From: Fidelibacterota bacterium UBA7300
Lineage (GTDB): Bacteria; Fidelibacterota; Marinisomatia; Marinisomatales; UBA2128
Assembly: GCA_002471865.1 (NCBI GenBank)
Contig: DKQU01000083.1
Span: forward strand, 1-17,730
DNA length: 17,730 bases
Reading direction: 5' to 3'
The notes under the pieces are model-generated. The model was not told the DNA's origin. It worked only from the letters and a program-made list of their open reading frames with translations, and searched no databases. Both the position numbers and the translations under genes were made by a program. Of the stretch, positions 8,224 through 15,721 are shown piece after piece. The first letter of the stretch is position 1. Each line of letters begins with the position of its first letter.

Positions 8224-9743
8224 TGATAATGCTGAATAAATTAAGTGTCATGCGACGATTGAGTTTGTCTGTCTTATTCATCACCATTCTTTCTTCTGCC
8301 GGCTTAAAGGCTGACTCAGTTACAGTTTATTTCCCGAACGAACCAGAGAAAAAACATTTGGTCGAGTCAATTATTTTGGGTCGAGCAACCTTTATCTCAG
8401 CTAAAGATCTCGGGGAGGCACTTACTTCAAGAATATATGAAAACGTTGATCGTGGGAAAATGGTTATCTATTTCGGTGGTCACCGAATAAAAATCTCAGC
8501 CAATTGCGGGTTCGTATTGGTAGATGATAAAGCGTATCAGATGCCCACCCATCCAATACAGGTTGAAGAGGACATCTACCTTCCAATGAAGATGTTCCTA
8601 GACATTTTTAATCGTCATGCCGCTCCTGGCGTAGCTTACGATGAATTGCATAATGTTATAGTTGTGGAGATTCTATCTAATAATGTCACCGGTATTAAGA
8701 TCGAAGAAAAATCCAACGGTACCGTCATAAGAATTCAGACCACACGGCAATTCGATGAAGGTAAAATGACAGCATGGGCGGCGCAGAACGGCTGGTTTTA
8801 TTTAACGGTTGTTGGGGGTGTTGGAGATTCTGTCAGCATCCAAAATACTCAACCAATGGGTATAGTACTCGAAGCTCAAATGGATCAAACAGGGCGTACT
8901 GTCCAACTTGCTTTCCGCCTTAGATCTAATATCGAATCTCACGATATCCATCAGAATACAGCGCCAAATGAAATTGTCCTTACTCTCCGTTCGCCATTGA
9001 TTCTGAGTGAAGAAAAAATGAGGCGGTCACGGGATTACTGGTATATTGATACAATTGTGTTGGACGCTGGTCACGGCGGGAAAGATGGGGGGACAACAGG
9101 AAAATATGGTCTGCAGGAGAAGTTTGTCACTCTGGACATTACTAAACGGCTGGGTAGACTCTTAGAGAAACATACTAATGTAAAAATAATTTACACCCGT
9201 GATGAAGATGTATTTATACCATTATGGAAGCGGACTAAAAGTGCCAATGAAAGTAATGGGAAATTGTTTGTGAGCATACATGCCAATGCACACAAAAGTC
9301 GCCGAATCAAAGGATTTGAAACCTATATCCTGAATCCCGGTAAAACGGGTGAAGCAGCTGCGGTAGCCGAGAGAGAAAACGCCGCAATCAAATTAGAAGA
9401 AGAAGAAAACCGATATGAACATCTAATGGAGGACAATTTCATAATCGCCTCACTTATGCAAAACGCTTTTATGAAAGAGAGTGAAGAGTTAGCAAATATC
9501 GTGCAGACTCAGTTGAGGAAGAGTATCCCATCACCTGACAGAGGCATCAAACAGGCCGGGTTCTATGTTCTGGTTGGAGCATCCATGCCTAACATTCTTG
9601 TCGAAGTAGGTTATCTCTCAAATCCACAGGAAGAAAAGCAACTCAGAAAACCAGGGTATCGCCAAAGCATTGCTGAGGCCATCTACAGAGGAATCCGCAA
9701 CTTTAAAGATAAATCTGAGCGAGTGCTTCAGGCGGAAGGATAA
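8223..9743 (+). CDS. N-acetylmuramoyl-L-alanine amidase with AMIN-like domain
   Basis: Periplasmic zinc amidase of 506 residues that cuts the bond between muramic acid and the stem peptide, usually for daughter-cell separation. A signal peptide covers about 1-30 (SLSVLFITILSSAGLKA). Residues 31-150 resemble a copper amine oxidase N-like domain and about 157-258 an AMIN domain, both expected to localise the enzyme. The Amidase_3 catalytic domain runs from 276 to 494. Zinc ligands are His284 (DAGHGG), Glu299 (GLQEKF) and His353 (SIHANA), and the catalytic Glu is 461 (LVEVGYLSN). A charged segment at 381-423 (KLEEEENRYEH) lies where AmiB/AmiC enzymes carry the helix that blocks the active site, so activation by a partner is likely. 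No clear Shine-Dalgarno is present; translation probably depends on the preceding gene. Confidence 0.88.
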   Translation: MIMLNKLSVMRRLSLSVLFITILSSAGLKADSVTVYFPNEPEKKHLVESIILGRATFISAKDLGEALTSRIYENVDRGKMVIYFGGHRIKISANCGFVLVDDKAYQMPTHPIQVEEDIYLPMKMFLDIFNRHAAPGVAYDELHNVIVVEILSNNVTGIKIEEKSNGTVIRIQTTRQFDEGKMTAWAAQNGWFYLTVVGGVGDSVSIQNTQPMGIVLEAQMDQTGRTVQLAFRLRSNIESHDIHQNTAPNEIVLTLRSPLILSEEKMRRSRDYWYIDTIVLDAGHGGKDGGTTGKYGLQEKFVTLDITKRLGRLLEKHTNVKIIYTRDEDVFIPLWKRTKSANESNGKLFVSIHANAHKSRRIKGFETYILNPGKTGEAAAVAERENAAIKLEEEENRYEHLMEDNFIIASLMQNAFMKESEELANIVQTQLRKSIPSPDRGIKQAGFYVLVGASMPNILVEVGYLSNPQEEKQLRKPGYRQSIAEAIYRGIRNFKDKSERVLQAEG

Positions 9744-9751
9744 GTAAAACA

Positions 9752-10558
9752 TTGTCCAATTCGCTTCCTATAGGCGTTTTCGATTCAGGTCTTGGAGGGT
9801 TAACAGTAGTAAAAGCTCTAAAGGATTTAATGCCCAATGAAAATATTATTTATTTCGGGGACACTGCACACATTCCATACGGTACAAAGAGTAGTGAGAC
9901 TGTCACTCACTACTCAAAACAAATTACAGGTTTCTTATCTGATAAAAATGTAAAGCTTATTGTGGTTGCGTGTAATACAGCATCGGCCCTGGCTCTGCCG
10001 GTTATTAAACAAACTTTTGATATTCCAATGATTGGTGTCATTGAACCTGGTGCTGAAGCAGCTGTAAATGCAACAAAATCTGGGGTCATAGGTGTTATTG
10101 GCACAATTTCAACCATATCATCTGGTGCCTATAGTTCAAGAATTCGCAATTTAAACTCGAATCTGATTACTTCTGACCAAGCATGCCCTCTGTTTGTACC
10201 ACTCGCCGAAGAAGGTTGGACAACAGGTGATGTCCCCCGAATGATAGCAGAAACCTACCTCAATTATTTTAATTCAAACAATGTGGATACCGTAATCCTT
10301 GGTTGTACCCACTACCCTTTGTTAAAGAAAACCATTCAATCTGTACTTAACCCGGGTGTTCAGTTGATAGATTCTTCCGAAGCGGTATCTGAAGCGGTGG
10401 CAAAACTATTACACGATAAGGACAACGAGGCGAATAGAGAAAAAGATGGTGCTCTTACCTGTTATGTGACAGATATGCCGCAAAAGTTTGAAGAACTAGG
10501 ACGGCGGTTTCTAGGAGAAGCTCTTCTCGATGTATCCCTTGTTCATCTTGACTGGTAA
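9752..10558 (+). CDS. murI: Glutamate racemase
   Basis: Cytoplasmic enzyme of 268 residues that interconverts L- and D-glutamate, supplying D-Glu for peptidoglycan. Family motifs are the N-terminal GVFDSGLGG (Asp11, Ser12), the first catalytic cysteine Cys74 in VVACNTASA, and the second, Cys185, in ILGCTHYPLL. Length is normal for MurI. The start is TTG at 9752; AAGGA at 9736-9740 lies 11 bases before it and no ATG fits the conserved N-terminus better. It begins 8 bases after the amidase stop, so the two envelope genes probably share a transcript. Aspartate racemase is excluded by the pattern of the two cysteine motifs. Confidence 0.95.
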   Translation: MSNSLPIGVFDSGLGGLTVVKALKDLMPNENIIYFGDTAHIPYGTKSSETVTHYSKQITGFLSDKNVKLIVVACNTASALALPVIKQTFDIPMIGVIEPGAEAAVNATKSGVIGVIGTISTISSGAYSSRIRNLNSNLITSDQACPLFVPLAEEGWTTGDVPRMIAETYLNYFNSNNVDTVILGCTHYPLLKKTIQSVLNPGVQLIDSSEAVSEAVAKLLHDKDNEANREKDGALTCYVTDMPQKFEELGRRFLGEALLDVSLVHLDW

Positions 10559-10582
10559 AAGCTAAGTACTAAATCACTTTAT

Positions 10583-11851
10583 ATGCTATCCTCCTCCACA
10601 CTCGATTATATTTTTCAGCTTCGTCGAAGAGGTATCAAAATTGGTCTGCACCGAACTGAGGCGCTCCTTTCTAGGTGTGGTAACCCCCATTATGATCTGC
10701 CGGTTATTCACATTGCAGGAACGAACGGCAAAGGATCTACAGCTGCCATTATTGCATCCATCTTGCACCAAGAAGGGAATAAAGTTGGGCTATATACATC
10801 ACCTCATCTCATCTGCTTTAATGAACGAATTAGAATCAACGGTATACCAATAAGTGATGAAAATATTACCTCTTTTCTAAATCGTTTTCGGCCAGATATC
10901 GATATTCTGGAATCAACATTTTTTGAGACAACTACAGCTTTAGCCTTTTCTTTCTTCGCTCAGGAAAAAGTAGATATTGCTGTCATTGAAGTAGGATTGG
11001 GAGGACGGCTGGATTCCACAAATGTTTCCAAAAGTGTTCTATCTGTTATTACACCCATACACTTCGATCACATGGAGTTTCTTGGACATGATCTAACTTC
11101 AATTACACGTGAAAAATGTGGTATTATTAAGAAAAACGTCCCGGTAGTCGTGGCGGATCAACTTCCTGAAGTTGCTAAGATCGTCGAAGAAGAAGCCAGA
11201 GTACAAACTGCAGACGTTTTCACTACTCAGAAAAAAGTAGAAATGATGGATATCAGCTTAAAAGAAAGTGATACTTCCTTTTCTTACGACGGATGTAAAA
11301 TGAAAATCTCACTTGTTGGCAGGCATCAAATTATAAATACTCAAACAGCTATTACTGCCGTTAAAACTCTTTTTCCGGAAATAACGACTAAAATTATAAG
11401 TAGTGCATTAAAAAATATTCGCTGGCCAGGGCGCCTCCAAAAACTTCTGGATAATCCGCCGGTATTTTATGACGTTGCTCATAATGCCCATGGACTTAAG
11501 GCTACTCTTATGACATTAAGAGAGCTTTTCCCCGATTATAATATCAATGCCCTTTGCGCTCTAAAAAAAACGAAAGATGTGACGCCAGTAGCGGAAATTC
11601 TCAAAACCTATTGCAAAGAAATCATTACTACCTCAATAGATCGTGAAGATTTCTGGATAGCGAACAACCTTAGTGAAGAATTTCGAAAATTCGGAATTAA
11701 CTCTGTATCAAACCATTCTATAGCTGAAGCAATCACGGAGTTTAAACAAAAAACTGCTGACAATGAAATTAGGCTCATATTTGGTACACATTTCATAGCA
11801 GAAACGGTGTACAATATATTTGATTTTCCCTTTGACAATGGGATAATTTAG
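10583..11851 (+). CDS. folC: Folylpolyglutamate synthase / dihydrofolate synthase
   Basis: Mur-ligase-family enzyme of 422 residues that adds glutamate to dihydropteroate and to folates using ATP. The P-loop is at 45-52 (AGTNGKGS), followed by TSPHLICFNERIR (72-84), Glu136 in IEVGLGGRLD, Lys178 in TREKCG (the expected carbamylated lysine), the linker motif WPGRLQ (281-286) and DVAHNAHG (297-304), a variant of the usual DGAHNPHG. Whether it has both activities or only one cannot be decided by eye. It lies 24 bases after murI with no good Shine-Dalgarno. A promoter for rho appears to overlap its last codons. The region is visibly A+T-rich compared with the pyrimidine operon. Confidence 0.93.
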   Translation: MLSSSTLDYIFQLRRRGIKIGLHRTEALLSRCGNPHYDLPVIHIAGTNGKGSTAAIIASILHQEGNKVGLYTSPHLICFNERIRINGIPISDENITSFLNRFRPDIDILESTFFETTTALAFSFFAQEKVDIAVIEVGLGGRLDSTNVSKSVLSVITPIHFDHMEFLGHDLTSITREKCGIIKKNVPVVVADQLPEVAKIVEEEARVQTADVFTTQKKVEMMDISLKESDTSFSYDGCKMKISLVGRHQIINTQTAITAVKTLFPEITTKIISSALKNIRWPGRLQKLLDNPPVFYDVAHNAHGLKATLMTLRELFPDYNINALCALKKTKDVTPVAEILKTYCKEIITTSIDREDFWIANNLSEEFRKFGINSVSNHSIAEAITEFKQKTADNEIRLIFGTHFIAETVYNIFDFPFDNGII

Positions 11852-11859
11852 TATATATT
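11832..11859 (+). promoter_or_regulatory. Predicted sigma70-type promoter for rho
   Basis: TTGACA (11832-11837) is a perfect -35 box and TATATT (11854-11859) a five-of-six -10 box, separated by 16 bases. The promoter overlaps the 3' end of folC. Transcription would start near 11866 and give a leader of about 95 bases before rho. This is the best promoter match I found in the window. The caution is that the host's sigma factor consensus is unknown. Confidence 0.5.
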
Positions 11860-11865
11860 CTGCTT

Positions 11866-11959
11866 TACGAGCCGATAGCGGCAACTATTAATTAAAACTG
11901 TTTTCTTCGACCCGAACTACTTTACCCAAGCTAATTTTCAACTAAAGTGAGTTAATATT
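11866..11959 (+). promoter_or_regulatory. rho: rho leader, C-rich and possibly Rho-responsive
   Basis: The untranslated stretch before rho holds a short hairpin, GCCG-ATAG-CGGC (11871-11882), and then a G-poor, C-rich segment: 13 C and 3 G in the 45 bases 11901-11945. Rho loads on C-rich, G-poor, unstructured RNA, and rho is autoregulated in its leader in E. coli. Autoregulation here is an inference from composition alone. No T-run follows the hairpin, so it is not an intrinsic terminator. Confidence 0.25.
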
Positions 11960-13207
11960 ATGGATATAAACGAATTACAAAGCCAAAAAATAAGTGAGCT
12001 GACAACTCTCGCACAGGAGATGTCCATCTCGGGCTATTCTGGGCTTAAAAAACAAGACTTAATTCTGAAAATAGTCGAGGCGAGTGCAAAAAAAGAAGGA
12101 ATACTTTTCACCAAGGGGGTACTGGAGGTGATGAATGAAGGATATGGCTTCCTCAGGTCATCAGATTATAACTATCTCCCCGGACCTGATGACATTTATG
12201 TATCTCCTTCACAGATTAAAAGATTCCGTCTTAAGACCGGCAATTTGGTCTCAGGTCAAATCAGACCCCCAAAGTCAAATGAACGATTTTATGCCCTTTT
12301 AAAAGTGGAAGCTGTCAATGGTGACATTTCTGATAAAAGTAAAAATATCATTCTCTTCGACAACCTGACACCACTTTATCCAGAAGAAAAGATAAATCTT
12401 GAAATGGAACCTAAGGGATTTTCCATGCGGATTCTCGATCTAATGTCACCTATCGGGAAAGGCCAGCGTGGAGTTATAGTAGCCCAACCTAAAACAGGTA
12501 AAACGATACTTCTACAGAAGGTCGCCAATTCAATGACGGCGAACCACCCGGAAATCAAGCTGATTGTTTTACTCATCGATGAAAGGCCAGAAGAAGTCAC
12601 AGATATGAAGCGCCATGTGCAAGCTGAAGTCATTAGTTCTACGTTTGACGAACCACCTGAACGTCATGTACAGGTAGCCAATATGGTTCTGGAAAAAGCT
12701 AAGAGAATGGTCGAATTTGGTGACGATGTAGTAATCCTTCTAGATAGTATTACTCGCTTGGCACGGGCACACAATGCAATTGCTCCGCATAGTGGTAAAA
12801 TACTATCAGGTGGAATTGATGCAAATGCACTTCATAAGCCAAAGAGGTTTTTTGGCGCTGCACGAAACATCGAGGAGGGCGGCAGCCTGACAATCATTGC
12901 CACTGCGCTGATTGATACTGGCAGCAGGATGGATGATGTAATTTTCGAAGAATTTAAGGGGACTGGCAATATGGAACTGGTACTTGATCGACGACTCAGT
13001 GATAGAAGAATTTACCCATCATTCGATCTTATCCGTTCCGGAACGAGAAAAGAAGAACTTCTCCTAAAGAAAAAAGAACTTGCAAGAATCTGGATTCTGA
13101 GGAAACTTCTTAATGAAATGACCCCTATTGAGGCGATGGAATTTTTGTTAGATAGGATGAGACGTACCTCCAAGAATAAGGAGTTTTTAGACACTATGAG
13201 CCATTAA
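11960..13207 (+). CDS. rho: Transcription termination factor Rho
   Basis: Hexameric RNA-dependent ATPase of 415 residues that ends transcription of untranslated RNA; close in size to E. coli Rho (419). The N-terminal Rho_N helix domain spans about 1-45, and the RNA-binding cold-shock-like domain about 50-120 (GVLEVMNEGYGFLR). The Walker A motif is AQPKTGKT (175-182), the catalytic Glu lies in LIDERPEEV, Walker B is VVILLDSITRLARA (257-270), the Q-loop is GGIDANALHKPKRFF, and the R-loop/arginine region is LIRSGTRKEELL. There is none of the long N-terminal insert seen in some Actinobacteria and Bacteroidota. Only a weak Shine-Dalgarno-like sequence (GTGAG) precedes the ATG. The Cas6b-like gene follows after 53 bases without a visible terminator. 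Confidence 0.97.
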   Translation: MDINELQSQKISELTTLAQEMSISGYSGLKKQDLILKIVEASAKKEGILFTKGVLEVMNEGYGFLRSSDYNYLPGPDDIYVSPSQIKRFRLKTGNLVSGQIRPPKSNERFYALLKVEAVNGDISDKSKNIILFDNLTPLYPEEKINLEMEPKGFSMRILDLMSPIGKGQRGVIVAQPKTGKTILLQKVANSMTANHPEIKLIVLLIDERPEEVTDMKRHVQAEVISSTFDEPPERHVQVANMVLEKAKRMVEFGDDVVILLDSITRLARAHNAIAPHSGKILSGGIDANALHKPKRFFGAARNIEEGGSLTIIATALIDTGSRMDDVIFEEFKGTGNMELVLDRRLSDRRIYPSFDLIRSGTRKEELLLKKKELARIWILRKLLNEMTPIEAMEFLLDRMRRTSKNKEFLDTMSH

Positions 13208-13260
13208 TATTTATCTTTAATTTTTTTTGACTGTATATTAATTAAGGAGCAAAATTATTT

Positions 13261-14214
13261 ATGTCCGATAAAAAATATGATATAAAATCTGTCGTTGTCA
13301 GATTAGTTACAGATAAACCCGTCAGGAAGACCCCTTATCAAGTCAAGGGTGTTATCATGAAGGCATTACCTGACGAACCAATAGTACCTCTCATAAATGG
13401 GAGTTACCGCGACCAATTTCTCTATCCGAGAGTTCAGGTTAAAATCCTCAATGAGCAGATCTATATGGTTGGAATTTCTGAAGGAGTAGATCCAATACTT
13501 TCTATAGTGGACAAGTTGGGAACAATGGACTTTGGCAATATCACTTTTGATGTTCTAGGTGCAGATGTTGAAAAAGAAAATGACCGGTTTATGCCAACCA
13601 ATCGTATGCTGCGATACAAATTCCTTACTCCATGGATCGCTCTAAATGAAGCCAACCTATTAAAATACAAACAGCTATTTGGAGATGAACGTCTAAAGTT
13701 TCTTACTCGACTCCTTAGTCACAACATCGTATTTCTCGCAAGAGAGATGGGGCTCGAATTAGATACCAAAATCTATACACAGCTTCATCTGGAGTCGTTT
13801 TATCCTAAAATAGTAGATGATGGTCAGATGGGTGCTTTCGAAGGTGATTTTCAAACAAACTTCATGCTGCCAAATTTTCTTGGCGTCGGCAACTGTATTA
13901 CCAAAGGATACGGAGTCTTTTTCAGTCATTTCAATCCATCAGATTTCTCATTCAATATTTCTGAACTTAAGGACAAAAGTAGTCCTCAAGTTGCCGATAA
14001 ACCTCCTGAGGAATGGAAGATTGAAGGAGTGGACCCGGAAGATGTACCGAAAAGTCATCGGAGAACAGAACCTAAAAAGAAAAAGTCGTCACCGCCGAAG
14101 AAGCCAGATAAGCCTAACTATAATAAAATTATAAAAAAGAAGAACCGTTCTTCATCTGGGATTTCGAATGAGCCTAATTACAATGCTCTTAAGTACCACA
14201 ATCGGAAACATTGA
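13261..14214 (+). CDS. Cas6b-like RAMP-fold protein with basic C-terminal tail
   Basis: Protein of 317 residues resembling the Cas6b group of CRISPR RNA endonucleases (Pfam Cas6b_N and Cas6b_C, matched from memory). The N-terminal half has the YPRVQVKI strand (55-62) followed by IYMVGISEGVD (67-77), which in Cas6b reads like YRYPLVQYK...VGI.EG. The C-terminal half has TPWIALNEANLLKY (123-136), a helix with LSHNIVFLAREM (152-163), GAFEGDF (191-197) and the glycine-rich loop LGVGNCITKGYGVF (207-220), the hallmark that binds repeat RNA. Residues 221-317 are an extra, probably disordered basic tail. No His occurs before residue 154, so the usual N-terminal catalytic His seems absent. No array or other cas gene is in the window. 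AAGGAG at 13244-13249 supports the start. It is probably co-transcribed with rho and the next aminotransferase gene. Confidence 0.68.
   Translation: MSDKKYDIKSVVVRLVTDKPVRKTPYQVKGVIMKALPDEPIVPLINGSYRDQFLYPRVQVKILNEQIYMVGISEGVDPILSIVDKLGTMDFGNITFDVLGADVEKENDRFMPTNRMLRYKFLTPWIALNEANLLKYKQLFGDERLKFLTRLLSHNIVFLAREMGLELDTKIYTQLHLESFYPKIVDDGQMGAFEGDFQTNFMLPNFLGVGNCITKGYGVFFSHFNPSDFSFNISELKDKSSPQVADKPPEEWKIEGVDPEDVPKSHRRTEPKKKKSSPPKKPDKPNYNKIIKKKNRSSSGISNEPNYNALKYHNRKH
14110..14211 (+). repeat. Tandem 20-residue repeat in the tail of the Cas6b-like protein
   Basis: KPNYNKIIKKKNRSSSG begins at base 14110 and EPNYNALKYHNRK at base 14170, exactly 60 bases later. The DNA is similar too (AAGCCTAACTATAAT and GAGCCTAATTACAAT), with mostly synonymous differences in the shared PNYN codons, which suggests an old in-frame duplication kept by selection. 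The preceding 269-284 region is strongly basic (EPKKKKSSPPKKPDK). Such tails often bind RNA or a protein partner. Confidence 0.5.
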
Positions 14215-14239
14215 TCGGTAGCACAAATAACTGATTTCT

Positions 14240-15433
14240 ATGATATCCAATAAAGTAGATAAGATTCTACCGTCGTTTACTCTTCAAATGACTTCACGAG
14301 CAGCAGAATTACGCTCGCAAGGAGTCGATGTTATTGATCTTGGAGTAGGCGAACCAGACTTCAATACCCCAGATAATATCATAGCTGCTGCAAAGAAAGC
14401 TATGGACGATGGATTTACAAAATATACCCCGGGCTCGGGACTCTTTGTCCTTCGAGAAGCTATTTGTGAAAAGTTACATAGAGATAACTCCCTATCCTAT
14501 AACCCCGATCAAATTATAGTTTCCAATGGAGCAAAACATTCATTGAGTACCTGTTGCCAGGCAATCCTGAACCCCGGTGATCAGGCGATTATATTCTCAC
14601 CTTATTGGGTCTCTTTCCCAGAGTTCATACGGTTGGCCGACGGAGAACCTGTAGTCATTCCTACATTTTCTGAGAAGAACTTTACACCTGATTTTGATCA
14701 ATTAGAAAAACAGATTAATCCACGAATAAAACTGATGATCATCAATTCTCCATCTAATCCCACTGGAGCTGTGTGGGATAATGAAACTATACGACGACTT
14801 TTGAGTTATGCTGCACAATACAATTGGGTTGTCATATCAGACGAATGTTATGAACAGCTCGTTTATGATAATGAATTCCAGAGTACTGAAACACTAAATG
14901 ATGCGGGTGCAAATGTTATAACAATACAGAGCCTATCTAAAACATATGCCATGACCGGCTGGCGCATCGGCTATGCTGCCGGTGATATCACCATCATTAA
15001 AGCCATGAGTAAAATTCAGGGCCAAGCAACATCCTGCGCCAACTCCATCGGTCAGATTGCTTCTGTTGAGGCACTTACCGGAGATCAATCAGAAGTAAAA
15101 ATGATGAAAGATGCGTTCCTAAATCGAAGAAATAAAATGCTCAATCGAATTAATGATATAGCGGGGATTTCATGCCAAACTCCTGGCGGTGCTTTCTACA
15201 CTTTTCCAAATGTTACACACTTCCTTGGCATGGAAATTGATGGAAAGAAAATCGACACGTCTTTCGATCTGAGTGATTATATTTTGGACATGGCAAAGAC
15301 TACTACTGTAGCTGGAGCCGGGTTCGGATGCGAAGGACATATCCGTCTCTCTTACGCAACGGACGAAAAGACATTTTTAGAAGGACTGAACAGAATAGAG
15401 ACAAGTTTAATGAAACTAAAGGAAACATCATGA
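14240..15433 (+). CDS. Aspartate aminotransferase family enzyme (class I/II, PLP)
   Basis: Cytoplasmic PLP aminotransferase of 397 residues, subgroup I-gamma by look (the bacterial aspartate/prephenate type), moving the amino group between aspartate and 2-oxoglutarate. Seen are DLGVGEPDFNTP (33-44), the substrate-loop YTPGSG (62-67), NSPSNPTGAV (169-178), Asp201 in ISDECYEQLVYD and the Schiff-base Lys234 in SLSKTYAMTGWRIGYA; RLSYA near the C-terminus holds the Arg that binds the substrate carboxylate. Prephenate or aromatic specificity is possible. It begins 25 bases after the Cas6b-like gene, with no clear Shine-Dalgarno. Its stop overlaps the rpmE start by 4 bases (ATGA), so a metabolic gene is tightly coupled to a ribosomal protein gene. 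Confidence 0.9.
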   Translation: MISNKVDKILPSFTLQMTSRAAELRSQGVDVIDLGVGEPDFNTPDNIIAAAKKAMDDGFTKYTPGSGLFVLREAICEKLHRDNSLSYNPDQIIVSNGAKHSLSTCCQAILNPGDQAIIFSPYWVSFPEFIRLADGEPVVIPTFSEKNFTPDFDQLEKQINPRIKLMIINSPSNPTGAVWDNETIRRLLSYAAQYNWVVISDECYEQLVYDNEFQSTETLNDAGANVITIQSLSKTYAMTGWRIGYAAGDITIIKAMSKIQGQATSCANSIGQIASVEALTGDQSEVKMMKDAFLNRRNKMLNRINDIAGISCQTPGGAFYTFPNVTHFLGMEIDGKKIDTSFDLSDYILDMAKTTTVAGAGFGCEGHIRLSYATDEKTFLEGLNRIETSLMKLKETS

Positions 15434-15645
15434 AAAAAGAGATACATCCTGAATACAAAGTAGGTACAGTAACTTGCGCTTGCGGTAACAATTTTCAGGT
15501 AAGAAATACTGTCGGAGATCTGCGAGTTGAAATATGTTCTGCCTGTCACCCATTTTTTACCGGTAAACAGAAACTGGTTGACACTGCAGGACGAATCGAG
15601 AAATTCCGGAAGAAGTATAAACTGGAAACAGCAGAAGACCAGTAA
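15430..15645 (+). CDS. rpmE: Ribosomal protein bL31, zinc-binding form
   Basis: Large-subunit ribosomal protein of 71 residues, beginning MKKEIHPEY, the usual start of L31. Cys16, Cys18, Cys36 and Cys39 (TCACGN and EICSACHPF) form the zinc site, so this is the C+ type rather than the zinc-free paralogue. PFFTGKQKLVDTAGRIEKF is the conserved core. A longer reading frame begins at 15328 inside the aminotransferase gene, but the conserved N-terminus and the AAGGAA at 15419-15424 fix the start at 15430. Start and upstream stop overlap as ATGA. A strong terminator follows 20 bases after the stop. Confidence 0.96.
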   Translation: MKKEIHPEYKVGTVTCACGNNFQVRNTVGDLRVEICSACHPFFTGKQKLVDTAGRIEKFRKKYKLETAEDQ

Positions 15646-15664
15646 CTTTATCAACATCAATTGG

Positions 15665-15707
15665 GCGGCTTCTCTTGAGCAAAAGTACAGGAGAAGCCGC
15701 TTTTCTT
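15665..15707 (+). terminator. Intrinsic terminator after rpmE, upstream of prfA
   Basis: GCGGCTTCTC (15665-15674) pairs perfectly with GAGAAGCCGC (15691-15700). The stem can be extended to 13 pairs by T-G, T-A and G-C, leaving a loop of about 10 bases, and TTTTCTT follows at once. It would end the rho/Cas6b-like/aminotransferase/rpmE transcript. It ends only 13 bases before the prfA ATG, so it may be an attenuator rather than a full stop. Confidence 0.9.
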
Positions 15708-15721
15708 ATGTGATGAAATAA
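15708..15721 (+). promoter_or_regulatory. Minimal reading frames abutting the prfA start
   Basis: Between the terminator and prfA the bases read ATGTGATGAAATAATG. This contains a start-stop ATG-TGA (15708-15713) and a second mini-frame ATG-AAA-TAA (15713-15721), whose stop shares a base with the prfA ATG. No Shine-Dalgarno for prfA is present. Translation re-initiation sensitive to release-factor supply is possible but speculative. Confidence 0.25.

Noticed and set aside
13208..13260. Possible promoter or terminator before the Cas6b-like gene (TTGACT at 13227 and a run of eight T).
   Set aside because: The best -10 at 17 bases would be CAAAAT, close to the start codon, and no G+C-rich hairpin precedes the T-run. 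It is more likely just A+T-rich spacer within the rho transcript.
15328..15429. N-terminal extension of 34 residues on the rpmE frame.
   Set aside because: It lies within the aminotransferase coding region, and bL31 proteins begin at the MKKEIHPEY motif, which has its own ribosome binding site.
15527..15721. Open frame of 64 codons overlapping rpmE and the terminator, ending at the prfA ATG.
   Set aside because: It reads through rpmE in another frame and through the hairpin with no protein-like character; only its last codons, the mini-frame beside prfA, may matter.
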